Positions 8,819-18,453 of a stretch of 64,000 bases of DNA are shown piece after piece. Numbering within the stretch: the first letter of the stretch is position 1; every line of letters starts with the position of its first letter. Location: NCBI RefSeq assembly GCF_017312365.1, contig NZ_BLJI01000010.1:81209-145208 (forward strand). Direction: 5' to 3'. Made by a program: the position numbers and the translations under genes. The notes under the pieces were generated by a model. The model ran no database searches, was not told where the DNA came from, and worked only from the letters and a program-made list of their open reading frames with translations. The stretch is from Chroococcus sp. FPU101. GTDB taxonomy: Bacteria; Cyanobacteriota; Cyanobacteriia; Cyanobacteriales; Microcystaceae.

Positions 8819-9181
8819 TTAAAAACAGCTTTCTACTTTAACTCTTCCCTCATCTATGCGTACTGAGTAAGTAGGGATTTTTACGGTGTCATCATCGAGA
8901 CATTCACCTGTTTTTAGGTTGAAGTTTTGTTTGTAAATGGGTGAAGCGACTTTAATGATTCCTTTGCGATCGCCTACTAAGCCTCTCGATAGTACATATG
9001 CCTTACTAAAAGGATCATAATTACTGAGTGCGTAAACTTCTTCAGTTGCACCAACTCGGAAAATCGCAATTTGTTCGCCATTGACTAAAGCACAAACTCC
9101 TGTATCGGGTTGAATATCTTCTATTGAACAAACATCAACCCATTGTTTAATTTGTGCCTGTTTTTCTAATGCTTGTACCAT
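8819..9181 (-). CDS. nirD: Nitrite reductase [NAD(P)H] small subunit
   Basis: This 120-residue protein has the Rieske-like fold of NirD, which partners NirB in cytosolic NAD(P)H-dependent nitrite reduction to ammonium. The pattern VDVCSIEDIQPDTGVCALVNGEQ, then SNYDPFSKAYVLSRGLVGD and a YKQNFNLKTGECLDD segment match the family. As is normal for NirD, it lacks the CxH/CxxH ligands of true Rieske proteins, so no cluster is expected. It lies 152 bases downstream of nirB in the same direction. The space between them holds several palindromic repeats. Transcription probably ends at the terminator at 8761-8793. Confidence 0.9.
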   Translation of the reverse strand: MVQALEKQAQIKQWVDVCSIEDIQPDTGVCALVNGEQIAIFRVGATEEVYALSNYDPFSKAYVLSRGLVGDRKGIIKVASPIYKQNFNLKTGECLDDDTVKIPTYSVRIDEGRVKVESCF

Positions 9182-9220
9182 GATTGAACTCCTGATTGTT
9201 TATGCAAGGTTTGAAGGATT

Positions 9221-9323
9221 AGGGTTTGGTAACTAAACCCCTACGATTTTTAGATCCTATATAGGGAATTGGTCTCCAAGCCCAAAAAATCAAAGGGGCG
9301 GTTTAGAGACTAAATCCCTACTA
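9221..9323. repeat. Cluster of GGTTTGG/CCAAACC-type palindromic repeats
   Basis: Three related units fill the nirB-nirD gap: AGGGTTTGGTAACTAAACCC with CTAC (9221-9244), GGGAATTGGTCTCCAAGCCC (about 9257-9276), and GGTTTAGAGACTAAATCCC (about 9300-9318) followed by TAC. Each is an imperfect palindrome with a short central spacer. The same family appears at 18382-18408, 21939-22016 and 41569-41626. Confidence 0.6.
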
Positions 9324-9333
9324 AAAATAAAAT

Positions 9334-11880
9334 TTAGACAAGACTCATGACTTCTTTTTCTTGTTGAGTAGCGGGGCGTTTTTGTCCGCGTTCTTCAACA
9401 TAAGCTAAACTAGGATCGCTTTGGTCACTATTGACAAAATGACGAAAACGTGCTGTTTTAATCGGATCTTCAACGGTTGTTTTCCATTCACATTGATAAG
9501 TATCCACTAAACTTTGCATTTGGGCTTCTAATTCGGCTGCAATTCCCAAAGAATCGTCAATAATCACCTGTTTTAGATAATCAATTCCTCCATCTAGTTT
9601 ATTGAACCAAGTCGCGGTTCTTTCTAAGCGATCGGCTGTGCGAACATAGAAAATGAGGAATCGATCTAAATATTTAATCAGCGTTTCTTTATCAATATCA
9701 GTCGCTAATAAAACCGCGTGTTGGGGTTTAATTCCGCCATTACCACATACATAAAGATTCCATCCTTTTTCAGTTGCAATGATGCCAAAATCTTTACTTT
9801 GTGCCTCAGCGCATTCGCGGGTACATCCAGATACCGCCGATTTTAGTTTATGAGGAGAACGTAAACCACGATAACGTAATTCTACTTCAATAGCTAAACT
9901 GGTTGAATCTTGTACCCCAAAGCGACACCATGTACTACCTACACAAGATTTTACCGTTCTTAATGCCTTACCGTAAGCATGACCCGATTCAAAACCCGCG
10001 TCTACTAATTTTTTCCAAATTAGAGGTAATTGATCGACTCTTGCACCGAATAAATCGATTCTTTGTCCTCCAGTGATTTTAGTATAAAGTCCAAATTCCT
10101 GAGCAACTTCTCCTAATGCAATCAGTTTATCGGGTGTAATTTCTCCCCCTGGTACTCGCGGTACGACTGAATAGGTACCATCTCTTTGAATATTGGCTAA
10201 ATAGTAATCATTAGTATCTTGTAAACCGACATGAGGAGTACTCAAAATATGTTCATTCCATGTCGAAGCAAGCATCGAAGCAACAGCAGGTTTACAAATT
10301 TCGCACCCCTTTCCTTGACCAAATTTCTCTAGAAGTTCACCAAAGCTTTTGATTTGATGGAATCTCAATAAGTGATACAATTCCTGACGAGAATAAGCAA
10401 AGTGTTCACACAGATGGTTATTAACTGCTACTCCTGCTTTTTTCAGTTCAGTTTTAAATAAATCCGTCACTAGAGGAACACAACCACCGCAACCTGTACC
10501 TGCTTTCGTACATTTTTTCAGTGTGGGAATATCTCTGATACTATCTTCTCGAATAGCGCGGCAAATATCACCTTTTGAAACATTATTACAAGAACAAATC
10601 TGTGCAGTGTCGGGTAAGCTATCAACTCCCATCGTCGCTAAAGCTGCTTTTCCTTCACGGGGAGGCATCAATAAATCTTCGGGATGAGGGGGTAAAGTAA
10701 TTTGATTTTGGACAAATTGTAACAGAGTTCCGTAGTCTGATGCGTCGCCAACTAAAATACCACCGAGTAGATACTTGCCGTCTTCTGAGAGAACTAATTT
10801 TTTATAAACACCTTGTCGGGAGTCAACAAAAGTTACATCTTTTGCACCCGATGTTTTACCGAAATGATCCCCAAAACTAGCAACATCTACCCCTAATAAT
10901 TTTAGTTTGGTAGACATATCCGCGCCCGTAAAACTGTTATCATTGTTACCATTTTTGCTAAAGCGATCAGCAACAACTTCAGCCATTTTGTACCCTGGTG
11001 CCACTAAGCCATAAATTCGGTTTTGATGCAGCGCACATTCACCAATTGCAAAAATATCAGGATCGGAGGTTTTACAAGCATCATCAATCATAATACCGCC
11101 TCTTTCACCGATGGTTAAATCACTCTTTCTGGCTAAATCATCTCTGGGACGAATTCCAGCAGAAAAGACAATCATATCTGTCTCTAATTCTGTGCCATCA
11201 GCAAAGACCATTTTAGTCACTTTGCCATCATTATTAACAATTTCTTGGGTGACTTTATTCGTGTGTACCGTTAACCCTAATTCCTCGATTTTTGCTCTTA
11301 AAACCTGTCCACCCAAATCATCAACTTGAACAGGCATCAAACGCGGCATAAATTCAATAATATGAGTCTCTAGACCCAAGTTGTGTAAGGCATTGGCACA
11401 TTCTAAGCCAAGTAATCCTCCTCCAACAACAACCCCAGTTTTACACTGTTTCGCATAAGCCGAAATCTGTTCTAAATCATCAATGGTTCGATAAACAAAT
11501 GTCCCTGTAGCGTCATTCCCTTTGATGGGGGGGACAAACGGATAAGAACCTGTCGCTAAAACTATTTTATCGTATTCTATTTCTACACCATTAGCAGAAA
11601 TCACCTTTTTTTGTTCTCGATTAATGGTTTCTGCTTTATCCCCAATATAAACTTTTAAGCCATTCTCTTGATAGAACCCTGGTTCAACTAAAGATAAATC
11701 TGCTGCGGTCTTCCCTGCAAAGAAACCACTCAAATTAACGCGATCGTAAGCTACTCTTGACTCTTCACAAAAGGTAATGATATTCCAATCTTGATGGCCT
11801 TCTTTTTTAACCATCAACTCTAGGAATTTATACCCAACCATCCCATTACCAATAACAATTAAATTCCGTTTAGCAACCAT
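9334..11880 (-). CDS. nirB: Nitrite reductase [NAD(P)H] large subunit
   Basis: About 848 residues, starting at the ATG before VAKRNLIVIGNGMVG; an ATG four codons earlier (11892) is also possible. Domain order is an FAD/NAD(P)H disulfide-reductase-like module with GNGMVG near residue 8 and a second Rossmann motif VVGGGLLGLECA (about 150), a BFD-type [2Fe-2S] region with CSCN near 428 and CTKAGTGCGGC, a second cysteine pair (CEICKP), then the sulfite/nitrite reductase half domains. The 4Fe-4S/siroheme ligands are in CVGSTWCRFG (about 645) and CTRECAEA (about 683). It makes ammonium from nitrite in the cytosol using NAD(P)H. Most cyanobacteria use ferredoxin-dependent NirA, so this is a less usual choice. 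No narB or nitrate transporter is in the window. Confidence 0.93.
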   Translation of the reverse strand: MVAKRNLIVIGNGMVGYKFLELMVKKEGHQDWNIITFCEESRVAYDRVNLSGFFAGKTAADLSLVEPGFYQENGLKVYIGDKAETINREQKKVISANGVEIEYDKIVLATGSYPFVPPIKGNDATGTFVYRTIDDLEQISAYAKQCKTGVVVGGGLLGLECANALHNLGLETHIIEFMPRLMPVQVDDLGGQVLRAKIEELGLTVHTNKVTQEIVNNDGKVTKMVFADGTELETDMIVFSAGIRPRDDLARKSDLTIGERGGIMIDDACKTSDPDIFAIGECALHQNRIYGLVAPGYKMAEVVADRFSKNGNNDNSFTGADMSTKLKLLGVDVASFGDHFGKTSGAKDVTFVDSRQGVYKKLVLSEDGKYLLGGILVGDASDYGTLLQFVQNQITLPPHPEDLLMPPREGKAALATMGVDSLPDTAQICSCNNVSKGDICRAIREDSIRDIPTLKKCTKAGTGCGGCVPLVTDLFKTELKKAGVAVNNHLCEHFAYSRQELYHLLRFHQIKSFGELLEKFGQGKGCEICKPAVASMLASTWNEHILSTPHVGLQDTNDYYLANIQRDGTYSVVPRVPGGEITPDKLIALGEVAQEFGLYTKITGGQRIDLFGARVDQLPLIWKKLVDAGFESGHAYGKALRTVKSCVGSTWCRFGVQDSTSLAIEVELRYRGLRSPHKLKSAVSGCTRECAEAQSKDFGIIATEKGWNLYVCGNGGIKPQHAVLLATDIDKETLIKYLDRFLIFYVRTADRLERTATWFNKLDGGIDYLKQVIIDDSLGIAAELEAQMQSLVDTYQCEWKTTVEDPIKTARFRHFVNSDQSDPSLAYVEERGQKRPATQQEKEVMSLV

Positions 11881-12045
11881 AACTGCTTCCATAACTCCAT
11901 CTATCGCAATCCTAAAGGAAATTTTTAGGGATTACTAGATGGGTGATGAAAGAACCAAAATATATCAATCCGTTTTTTGCATGAGAAATGAAAATGTTGA
12001 TTAACAGCCTTCTAAATATACTCTTCAGTAATTTAGCTTATTAAA

Positions 12046-12498
12046 TTAAGGTAGCCAATTCTTATCTAATAATTGCTCTAAAGTATAAGGACAAGTTGTA
12101 GGAAAAGTATTTAAACGAGTTTTCTGAATAACATAACTTAGTGCATCCTGATAGATAACATTCAACTCTTGTTCTAAATGCTAGCCTAGATTAGTTGATA
12201 AATGTCTTCGTAATTGAGTGCGTAAACTAACTATTTCTGCTTTCCAATGAGCCGAATTATTTTGATACTTTTCTGACCAATATTACAGCACTAAAAGATG
12301 TTTAATCACCTGTTCTAATAAGCTTACTGCTTTATTTTTATCTTTTTTGCTCAATCTTTATAATTCCTCAATTAAATTCTCTACATCTAGTTCATCTAAA
12401 CGATTAGCTTTCAGAAGCTTTATAGTTTCTTCTAACCACAAATGTTCATCTACTTCGTAGAGATTTTTTAAACGGGTTTTCGCGGTTGACCTAGACAT
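12046..12498 (-). pseudogene. DUF29-family protein, three in-frame stop codons
   Basis: The 151-codon frame from ATG 12496-12498 to TAA 12046-12048 reads as a full DUF29 protein: N-terminal YEVDEHLWLEETIKLL, the ELDVENLIEEL motif, HWKAEI in the middle and a CPYTLEQLLDKNWLP end, all recognised from the family. Three internal stops break it: TAA at 12358-12360, TAA at 12283-12285 and TAG at 12181-12183. There is no frameshift. DUF29 proteins are small cyanobacterial proteins of unknown function, present in many copies per genome, so the loss of one is easily tolerated. The second stop sits where relatives usually have Gln, which fits CAA to TAA. Confidence 0.8.
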
Positions 12499-12517
12499 AG
12501 TATTTTAAAAAAAACAA

Positions 12518-12913
12518 TCACACTTTATTATACATAACAATTTGCCTAAGCCACCACCAACCAATTAAACAACCGAGCGCATAGTAAAGAAAATCCCATT
12601 CAGAAAAAGTTGTCCCTAGTAAAAGACGGCCCAAAGTATAAGAACGAAGTAGCTGTAATAAGAAAAAATGCCACAATTGTAAAAACTCTAACAAGCTTGT
12701 AACAATAAAAACTCCGATAGGAATCATAATAATTGATTGTTTATTCTAAAAAAATGCCAAGAAAAACAAACACCAAAATACTTCATACCATACCGCAGCA
12801 AAAGAATTATTTAACCAGTCTTCACCCCAACCTCGATAATATTTAGAGCATAAACCTAGTAGAGTAACAATGAAAAGGGATATGATAATTGATGAGCGTC
12901 GAACCTGATACAT
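12518..12913 (-). pseudogene. DUF2809-family membrane protein, one in-frame stop
   Basis: The frame from ATG 12911-12913 to the stop at 12518-12520 has 131 sense-length codons with one TAG at 12746-12748 (codon 56). Before it are a first membrane helix and GLCSKYYRGWGEDWLNNSFA with WYEVFW. After it come FLQLW, the LRSYTLGRLLLGTTFSEWD segment and a final helix with YYALGCLIGWWWL. This order matches DUF2809, a small integral membrane protein family of unknown function (family match from memory). The downstream half could restart at ATG 12725-12727 and give 69 residues, but it would lack the first half. It lies directly upstream of the DUF29 pseudogene on the same strand. Confidence 0.75.
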
Positions 12914-13054
12914 TTCTAAAATTGCTTCCTTTGTGTCATTAAAAGTTTAATTCAAATTGCTATTATAGACAATACAAATAGAAATGATTGTATCTGATTT
13001 CTTTGGGTATATAAAATAAATTTGGAAGTGTTGCTAGGGAATAAATTATTACAT

Positions 13055-14068
13055 TCACTTCTCTAATAAAGCATTAATAAATCTTCGTTCCCAACAAAAA
13101 ACGGAGAAACCATAACCAGATTCATTAACAACTTTAATTTGCTCTTTAATTTCTTTTTCTGTCGCATTCCAAGGAGCAAAAATCCCGATCGCTACAGGAA
13201 CAAATCGAGACGCTTCAGCAACTCCAGAGGTATTAATAGTTTGTTTAACTTCTCTGGAAGTTTTTCGATAAACTTGAATAACTATTTCATCGATATAGCC
13301 TTTCTTAATCCATCTTATCCAATCTTGATTATAACGATTGACTGAAAAAGCATAGGGATTAGGGGATAAACTAAAAATAAGTTTAGGATTTTTCTCTTGT
13401 ATCAGTTGATGAACTTTTTGAGTTAGAGTGGTTAAATCTTTTTGACGTTGACCAAATGGTATAGGAATTGCCCAATGATCATCGAATTGGATTCCTTCGA
13501 TATCATATTTAATAATTTCATTGATCATGCTTAGAATATAGTTCTGTACTTCTGGATGTGCTGGATCTAACCAGACAAAATGATCGATAATTGTTTTCCC
13601 ATTAGGTGTTTTCAGTAACCAGTCTGGATGTGATTTGGCAATTTGACTATTAGGCGGTAACATTAAACCATATTCTAACCAAGCATAGACTTTTAAACCT
13701 TGACGCTTTCCTTCATTAGCTACAGATTTTAAAGGATTTGTCAAAGGTGGAGCTAAAAATAAACAGGTAATTTCTGTATTTCTAAGCTTACTGTGTGAGG
13801 GATATAGCGTACCCCAATTACCGTAAACATTTACATATATTCGGTTATAGCCAGAACGAGAGAGATGATTTAAAACATTATCTAGAAGTGTTGTATGGTG
13901 GAGAAATGCTGTACCAATATCGGTTAACCAAACACCTCTAATTGTTTGAAAGTCTTTTGATGTACGCTCAATGGACGGTGCGGGTTTAACTAATAAATAT
14001 ACTGCCATTAGTACAAAAAGAGTGACAAAGCCAAGCCTAAATTTCTGCTGACTGATTTTAGAAAGCAT
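13055..14068 (-). CDS. Family 10-like glycosyl hydrolase (GHL10 type), membrane-anchored
   Basis: This 337-residue protein has an N-terminal signal anchor (LGFVTLFVLMAVYLLVK, about 12-28) followed by a TIM-barrel of the GHL10 type. Diagnostic stretches are RGVWLTD (about 44), YNRIYVNVYGNWGTLYPS, LKVYAWLEYG (about 127), HPDWLLKTPNGK, WLDPAHPEVQNYI and DIEGIQFDDHW (about 190), where the Asp pair probably lies in the active site. Relatives are thought to act on cell-envelope or extracellular polysaccharides, but the substrate is unknown. The gene is divergent from the FHA-penicillin-binding gene (117-base gap), a suggestive envelope pairing, though there is no direct evidence of joint function. 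Confidence 0.82.
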   Translation of the reverse strand: MLSKISQQKFRLGFVTLFVLMAVYLLVKPAPSIERTSKDFQTIRGVWLTDIGTAFLHHTTLLDNVLNHLSRSGYNRIYVNVYGNWGTLYPSHSKLRNTEITCLFLAPPLTNPLKSVANEGKRQGLKVYAWLEYGLMLPPNSQIAKSHPDWLLKTPNGKTIIDHFVWLDPAHPEVQNYILSMINEIIKYDIEGIQFDDHWAIPIPFGQRQKDLTTLTQKVHQLIQEKNPKLIFSLSPNPYAFSVNRYNQDWIRWIKKGYIDEIVIQVYRKTSREVKQTINTSGVAEASRFVPVAIGIFAPWNATEKEIKEQIKVVNESGYGFSVFCWERRFINALLEK

Positions 14069-14184
14069 AGTTTAATGATGTAATCTGTTTGATCATTCTG
14101 ACAAATCTATGAGTGCTTTATGCAGTCCCTCACAGGTCTAAATAGTGTATCGCTATAATAGACATTGAAATTGTATTAATTGAG

Positions 14185-16437
14185 ATGACAAATCAGCCAC
14201 CTGATCCCCCAAAAAATCAGCTTACTCAGATGCTAACCGTAGCAATTCAAAAGGCTAGGGTTAATTTTAATGGTTTATCCCTAAAAAAAGACGCAAGAGT
14301 CCCCGAATTGCAGATCCAAGATGGAGAAGATCAACCTGTACAAAATTATCCTTTAGTTGGGGATCGCTATACGGTTGGTCGTAGTTCTAGTGCTAGTGAT
14401 ATTGTCATCCGTAATCCGATCGTCAGTCAAGTTCATTTTTCCCTACAACGCGATAAAAAAAATCCCAATTGTTTCTATCTTCAAGACGAAAACTCAACTA
14501 ATGGAGTCTATTTTAAAAAACGTCGTCTGAAAAAACCTTTTTTACTTCGTCATGGTGATACGATTACGATCGCCCCACCGACATTAACGAATGCAATTAA
14601 TATTTCCTACTACAATCCGCCCCCTGTTTGGGTCAAGGGGTTAAGATATGGATTGTATGGCGTTAGTGGAGTTGCAGGTCTGTGTGCTGCGCTCATTGGG
14701 GTAGAATGGTTTAAATATCCTGTCTATCCGTTACCCAATGGGGTTAGCGAACCCGTTGTTATTTACGCTAGAGACGAAAAAACGCCACTCAATCCAGTAC
14801 AAGCCGAAAATCATCGTGAAATAGATAAATTATCCCAATTTTCGCCTTATTTACCGAAAGCGGTACTCGCTTCTGAAGATAGTCGTTATTACTGGCATTT
14901 TGGTGTCGATCCCTATGGTATTACACGAGCAGTCGTTGCTAATATTCGCGGAGGAGGGATCAAAGAAGGTGCAAGTACTCTCACCCAACAGTTAGCGCGA
15001 AGTCTATTTTCTGAGGTGGGTAGACAAAATAACGCCAGTCGTAAATTACGTGAAATGGTAGTTGCTTTAAAATTAGAAGCGGTCTACAGTAAAGACGAAA
15101 TCCTGAGAAATTATCTTAATAAAGTTTATCTCGGTGTCGGTAACTATGGCTTTGAAGATGCAGCCGAATTTTACTTCGATAAATCAGCTAAAAATTTAAC
15201 TTTATCTGAAGCGGCTACTTTAGTGGCCATGTTACCCGCACCAAACCTGTATAATCCAGTACAAAACTACGATCGCTCTGTACAATTCCGAAACCGAGTG
15301 ATTAACCGCATGGAAAGCCTTAGAATGATTAGTGCGGATGAAGCAGATCGGGCAAGACGATCGCGTATTGAAGTGAGTTCAAAAGCTAAACAAGCCCTTT
15401 CTCAAATTATCGCCCCCTACTTTCATAGTTATGTCTTTCAAGAATTGCGGGAATTACTCGGAGAAGATTTAGCCAAAGAAGGAAACTTTATTGTAGAAAC
15501 GGGACTTAATCTAAGTTTACAAGCCAAAGCGGAAAAAGCCCTCAAAAACAACATTAATAGCAATGGTTCTCGTTTTGGCTATTCTGAAGGCGCAATGGTA
15601 ACAATTAATCCGAAAAATGGCGAGATTTTAGCCCTCGTCGGTGGTGTAGACTATAAAAAAAGCCAGTTTAATCGCGCTACACAAGCCAAACGACAATCTG
15701 GATCAACCTTTAAAGTATTTGCTTATGCGGCTGCCATAGAAGATGATAGATCACCGAGTAAAGTTTATTCTTGTGATGCCCTATTATGGAAAGGACAACG
15801 CTATAAAGCCTGTGAACGGAGTAGCGGAAATGTCGATATGTATCGCGGGTTAGCCCAGTCGGAAAATGCGATCGCTCTTAGAATTGCCAAAGATGTCGGT
15901 TTAGATCAAGTGATTTCTGTCGCTCAAAAAGCAGGAATCAAATCACCGATTAAAGAGACTCCAGGGCTAGTTTTAGGGGAAAATGAGGCGACTGTTTTAG
16001 AAATGACGGGGGGGTATAGCATCTTTGCTAATCAAGGTATATGGACACGTCCCCATGCAATCAGACGCATTTTAGACGGGGGTGATTGTACGAATAATGA
16101 GAATATTGATACTTGTCGTGTGATTTATGAATTCTCACAAGATCCTGAAGCGACACGTCAAGTAATTTCCCCCGAAGTTGCCCGTACCATGACACAAATG
16201 ATGCAAGGTGTAGTTCAAGGTGGAACAGGAAAAGCGGCTAATATTGGAGTAGGTGCTGCAGGAAAAACAGGAACAACTGATAAGAATGTGGATCTGTGGT
16301 TTATTGGTTATACAACAAATGCTCAATTACTGACGGGAATTTGGCTAGGAAACGATAATAACTCACCAACACGGGGTAGTAGTGGACAAGCGGCTCAACT
16401 CTGGGGAAGTTATATGAAAACAATTATTCAAGATTAA
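14185..16437 (+). CDS. Class A penicillin-binding protein with N-terminal FHA domain
   Basis: This is a 750-residue bifunctional peptidoglycan synthase. An FHA phosphothreonine-binding domain occupies roughly residues 50-130 (GDRYTVGRSSSASDIVI, then DENSTNGVYFKKRRL). A membrane anchor follows (about 150-175). The GT51 glycosyltransferase has EDSRYYWHFGVDPYG near 230 and GASTLTQQLARSLF near 270. The transpeptidase has the catalytic serine in SGSTFK near 505, an SEN motif near 555 and KTGTT near 695. FHA fusion to PBP1 is a known cyanobacterial arrangement and suggests control by Ser/Thr kinases. The ATP-binding ABC-F gene starts six bases after the stop, so they are probably co-transcribed. 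All catalytic motifs are intact. Confidence 0.93.
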   Translation: MTNQPPDPPKNQLTQMLTVAIQKARVNFNGLSLKKDARVPELQIQDGEDQPVQNYPLVGDRYTVGRSSSASDIVIRNPIVSQVHFSLQRDKKNPNCFYLQDENSTNGVYFKKRRLKKPFLLRHGDTITIAPPTLTNAINISYYNPPPVWVKGLRYGLYGVSGVAGLCAALIGVEWFKYPVYPLPNGVSEPVVIYARDEKTPLNPVQAENHREIDKLSQFSPYLPKAVLASEDSRYYWHFGVDPYGITRAVVANIRGGGIKEGASTLTQQLARSLFSEVGRQNNASRKLREMVVALKLEAVYSKDEILRNYLNKVYLGVGNYGFEDAAEFYFDKSAKNLTLSEAATLVAMLPAPNLYNPVQNYDRSVQFRNRVINRMESLRMISADEADRARRSRIEVSSKAKQALSQIIAPYFHSYVFQELRELLGEDLAKEGNFIVETGLNLSLQAKAEKALKNNINSNGSRFGYSEGAMVTINPKNGEILALVGGVDYKKSQFNRATQAKRQSGSTFKVFAYAAAIEDDRSPSKVYSCDALLWKGQRYKACERSSGNVDMYRGLAQSENAIALRIAKDVGLDQVISVAQKAGIKSPIKETPGLVLGENEATVLEMTGGYSIFANQGIWTRPHAIRRILDGGDCTNNENIDTCRVIYEFSQDPEATRQVISPEVARTMTQMMQGVVQGGTGKAANIGVGAAGKTGTTDKNVDLWFIGYTTNAQLLTGIWLGNDNNSPTRGSSGQAAQLWGSYMKTIIQD

Positions 16438-16443
16438 GATAAT

Positions 16444-18356
16444 ATGGCTGTTTTTACACTGCGATCGCTTAAAAAAGATTTTGGGATTAAAGAAATTCTC
16501 AAAGATGCGAGTTTTAGCCTCAATGAAGGGGATAAAGTCGGACTCATTGGGACAAACGGTTCGGGAAAATCAACTTTACTGAAAATGATTGCAGGAATTG
16601 AACCCATTGACGGCGGCGAAATTTGGATTAATTCGGGAGCTAAAGTTATTTATTTACCCCAACAGCCTGATTTAGACGAAAATCGCACCGTTTTAGCACA
16701 AGTTTTTGCTGATAGTGGCGAACAGATGTCGTTAATTCGAGAATATGAAGAACTTTCAGCTAAACTCGCTCATAGTCCTAAAAATTCAGATGAACTTTTG
16801 TCACGTTTGTCAATAGTAACGCAACAAATCGAAATATTAGGCGCGTGGGAACTCGAAAGCAATGCTAAGATTATTCTCTCTCAACTCGGTATTCAAGACT
16901 ATGAGGCGAAAATCGGCAGTCTCTCAGGAGGTTATCGTAAGCGTATTGCCCTTGCGACTGCTTTACTGTTGAACCCGATGTTTTACTGATGGATGAACCG
17001 ACAAACCATCTTGACGCGCTATCAGTCGAATGGTTACAGAGTTATTTAAAACGTTTTCGCGGTGCATTACTACTCATTACACACGATCGCTATTTCTTAG
17101 ATCAAGTCACAAATCGGATTATCGAAATAGATCGCGGTGATTTATATTCATATTCAGGCAATTACGCTTATTATCTGGAAAAAAAAGCCGAATCAGAAGA
17201 GTCCGCAGCCAGTAGCCAACGCAAACACGCAGGAGTCTTAAGACGGGAATTAGAATGGCTAAAACGGGGGCCAAAAGCCAGAAGTACCAAGCAAAAAGCC
17301 AGAATTGACCGTATTCGGGATATGCAGGGACAAGAATTCAAACAAACACAAGGAAAAGTCGAAATTACAACCGCAGGTCGTCGAATTGGAAAAAAAGTAA
17401 TTGAATTAAACAATTTGAGTAAATCTTATGATGAGCGTACACTAATTAAAGATTTTACCTATATTTTTAACCCAGAAGACCGCATTGGGATTATTGGCAG
17501 TAATGGCGCAGGAAAATCAACCTTAATGGATATAATAACAGGTCGGGTTAAACCAGATTCAGGTACACTAGAACTCGGTTCGACTATTCATATCGGCTAT
17601 TTTGACCAACATTCTGAAGACTTAAACCTAAATGAAAATCAACGAGCGATCGACTATCTTAAAAGTGTTGCAGAATTAGTTAAAACAGCCGATGGTTCTA
17701 TCATTACAGCATCTCAGATGTTAGAACGGTTTTTGTTTACCCCCAATCAACAGTATTCACCTATAAAGATGCTTTCGGGGGGAGAAAGACGGCGACTATT
17801 TTTGTTACAGGTTCTGATGAGTGCGCCAAATGTCTTGATTTTAGACGAACCGACGAATGATCTTGATGTACAAACCTTGGGAGTTTTAGAGGAATATCTT
17901 GAAGACTTTAATGGGTGTGTCATTGTAGTATCGCATGATCGCTATTTTCTCGATCGTACTGTTGATACGATATTTGCCTTCGAGTCTGGTGGCGTTTTAA
18001 AACAATATCCTGGTAACTATTCAGTCTATCTTGACTACAAAAAAGCCGAAGAAGATACCAAACGAAACGAAACTCAAGAGAAAAAAACAAGTACAAAACC
18101 TAAATATCAAACTCCATCTGATAGTGTGACAAAACCGCGTAAACTTTCCTTTAAAGAAAAACAGGAATACGAAAAGCTAGAAAAACAGATCCCTGAAATG
18201 GAAGCACAAAAAGAAGAATTAGAAAAGAATTTGTATAATAATCCTCCGAGTGAGTATAGCAAAATGAAACAACTCACCGAACATTTAGGACAATTGACAC
18301 AAGAAATAGATACAGCAACCGAAAGATGGTTAGAACTCGCTGAATTGATCAATTAA
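16444..18356 (+). pseudogene. ABC-F ATPase (Uup-like), split by a single-base deletion
   Basis: Two overlapping frames (16444-16989 and 16989-18356) together make one ABC-F protein of about 637 residues. The first half holds Walker A GTNGSGKST (about 37) and the signature LSGGYRKR (about 161), then runs out of frame after LLLNP into MFY-stop. The second begins at MDEPTNHLD, the Walker B region of the same domain, and carries the linker, a second complete domain (GSNGAGKST; LSGGERRR; LILDEPTNDLD) and a C-terminal coiled coil. Inserting one C in the CCC run at 16974-16976 restores NPDVLLMDEPTN. The stop TGA (16987-16989) overlaps the downstream ATG (16989-16991), so reinitiation could still make two fragments, but the first domain would be cut before Walker B. 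A sequencing error is the main alternative. Confidence 0.85.
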
Positions 18357-18381
18357 CAGTAGAGACGCACTATAGTATATT

Positions 18382-18408
18382 GTAGGAGTTTGGTTACCAA
18401 ACCCCTAC
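18382..18408. repeat. Palindromic repeat, GGTTTGG/CCAAACC family
   Basis: The 27-base element begins GTAGGAGTTTGGT, has centre T and ends ACCAAACCCCTAC. It is almost perfectly palindromic (one mismatch pair). A partial GTAGAGACG unit lies just before it at about 18359-18367, so both repeat families sit side by side between the ABC-F and haloperoxidase genes, where the two transcripts converge. Confidence 0.7.
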
Positions 18409-18453
18409 GGAAATCTATACCTGATCTAACAGCATTCATTGCTGTAAAAAACC

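Noticed and set aside
9182..9333. NtcA site in the nirB-nirD gap (GTA...TAC at about 9230)
   Set aside because: The spacing is ten bases, not eight, and the sequence is part of a dispersed repeat.
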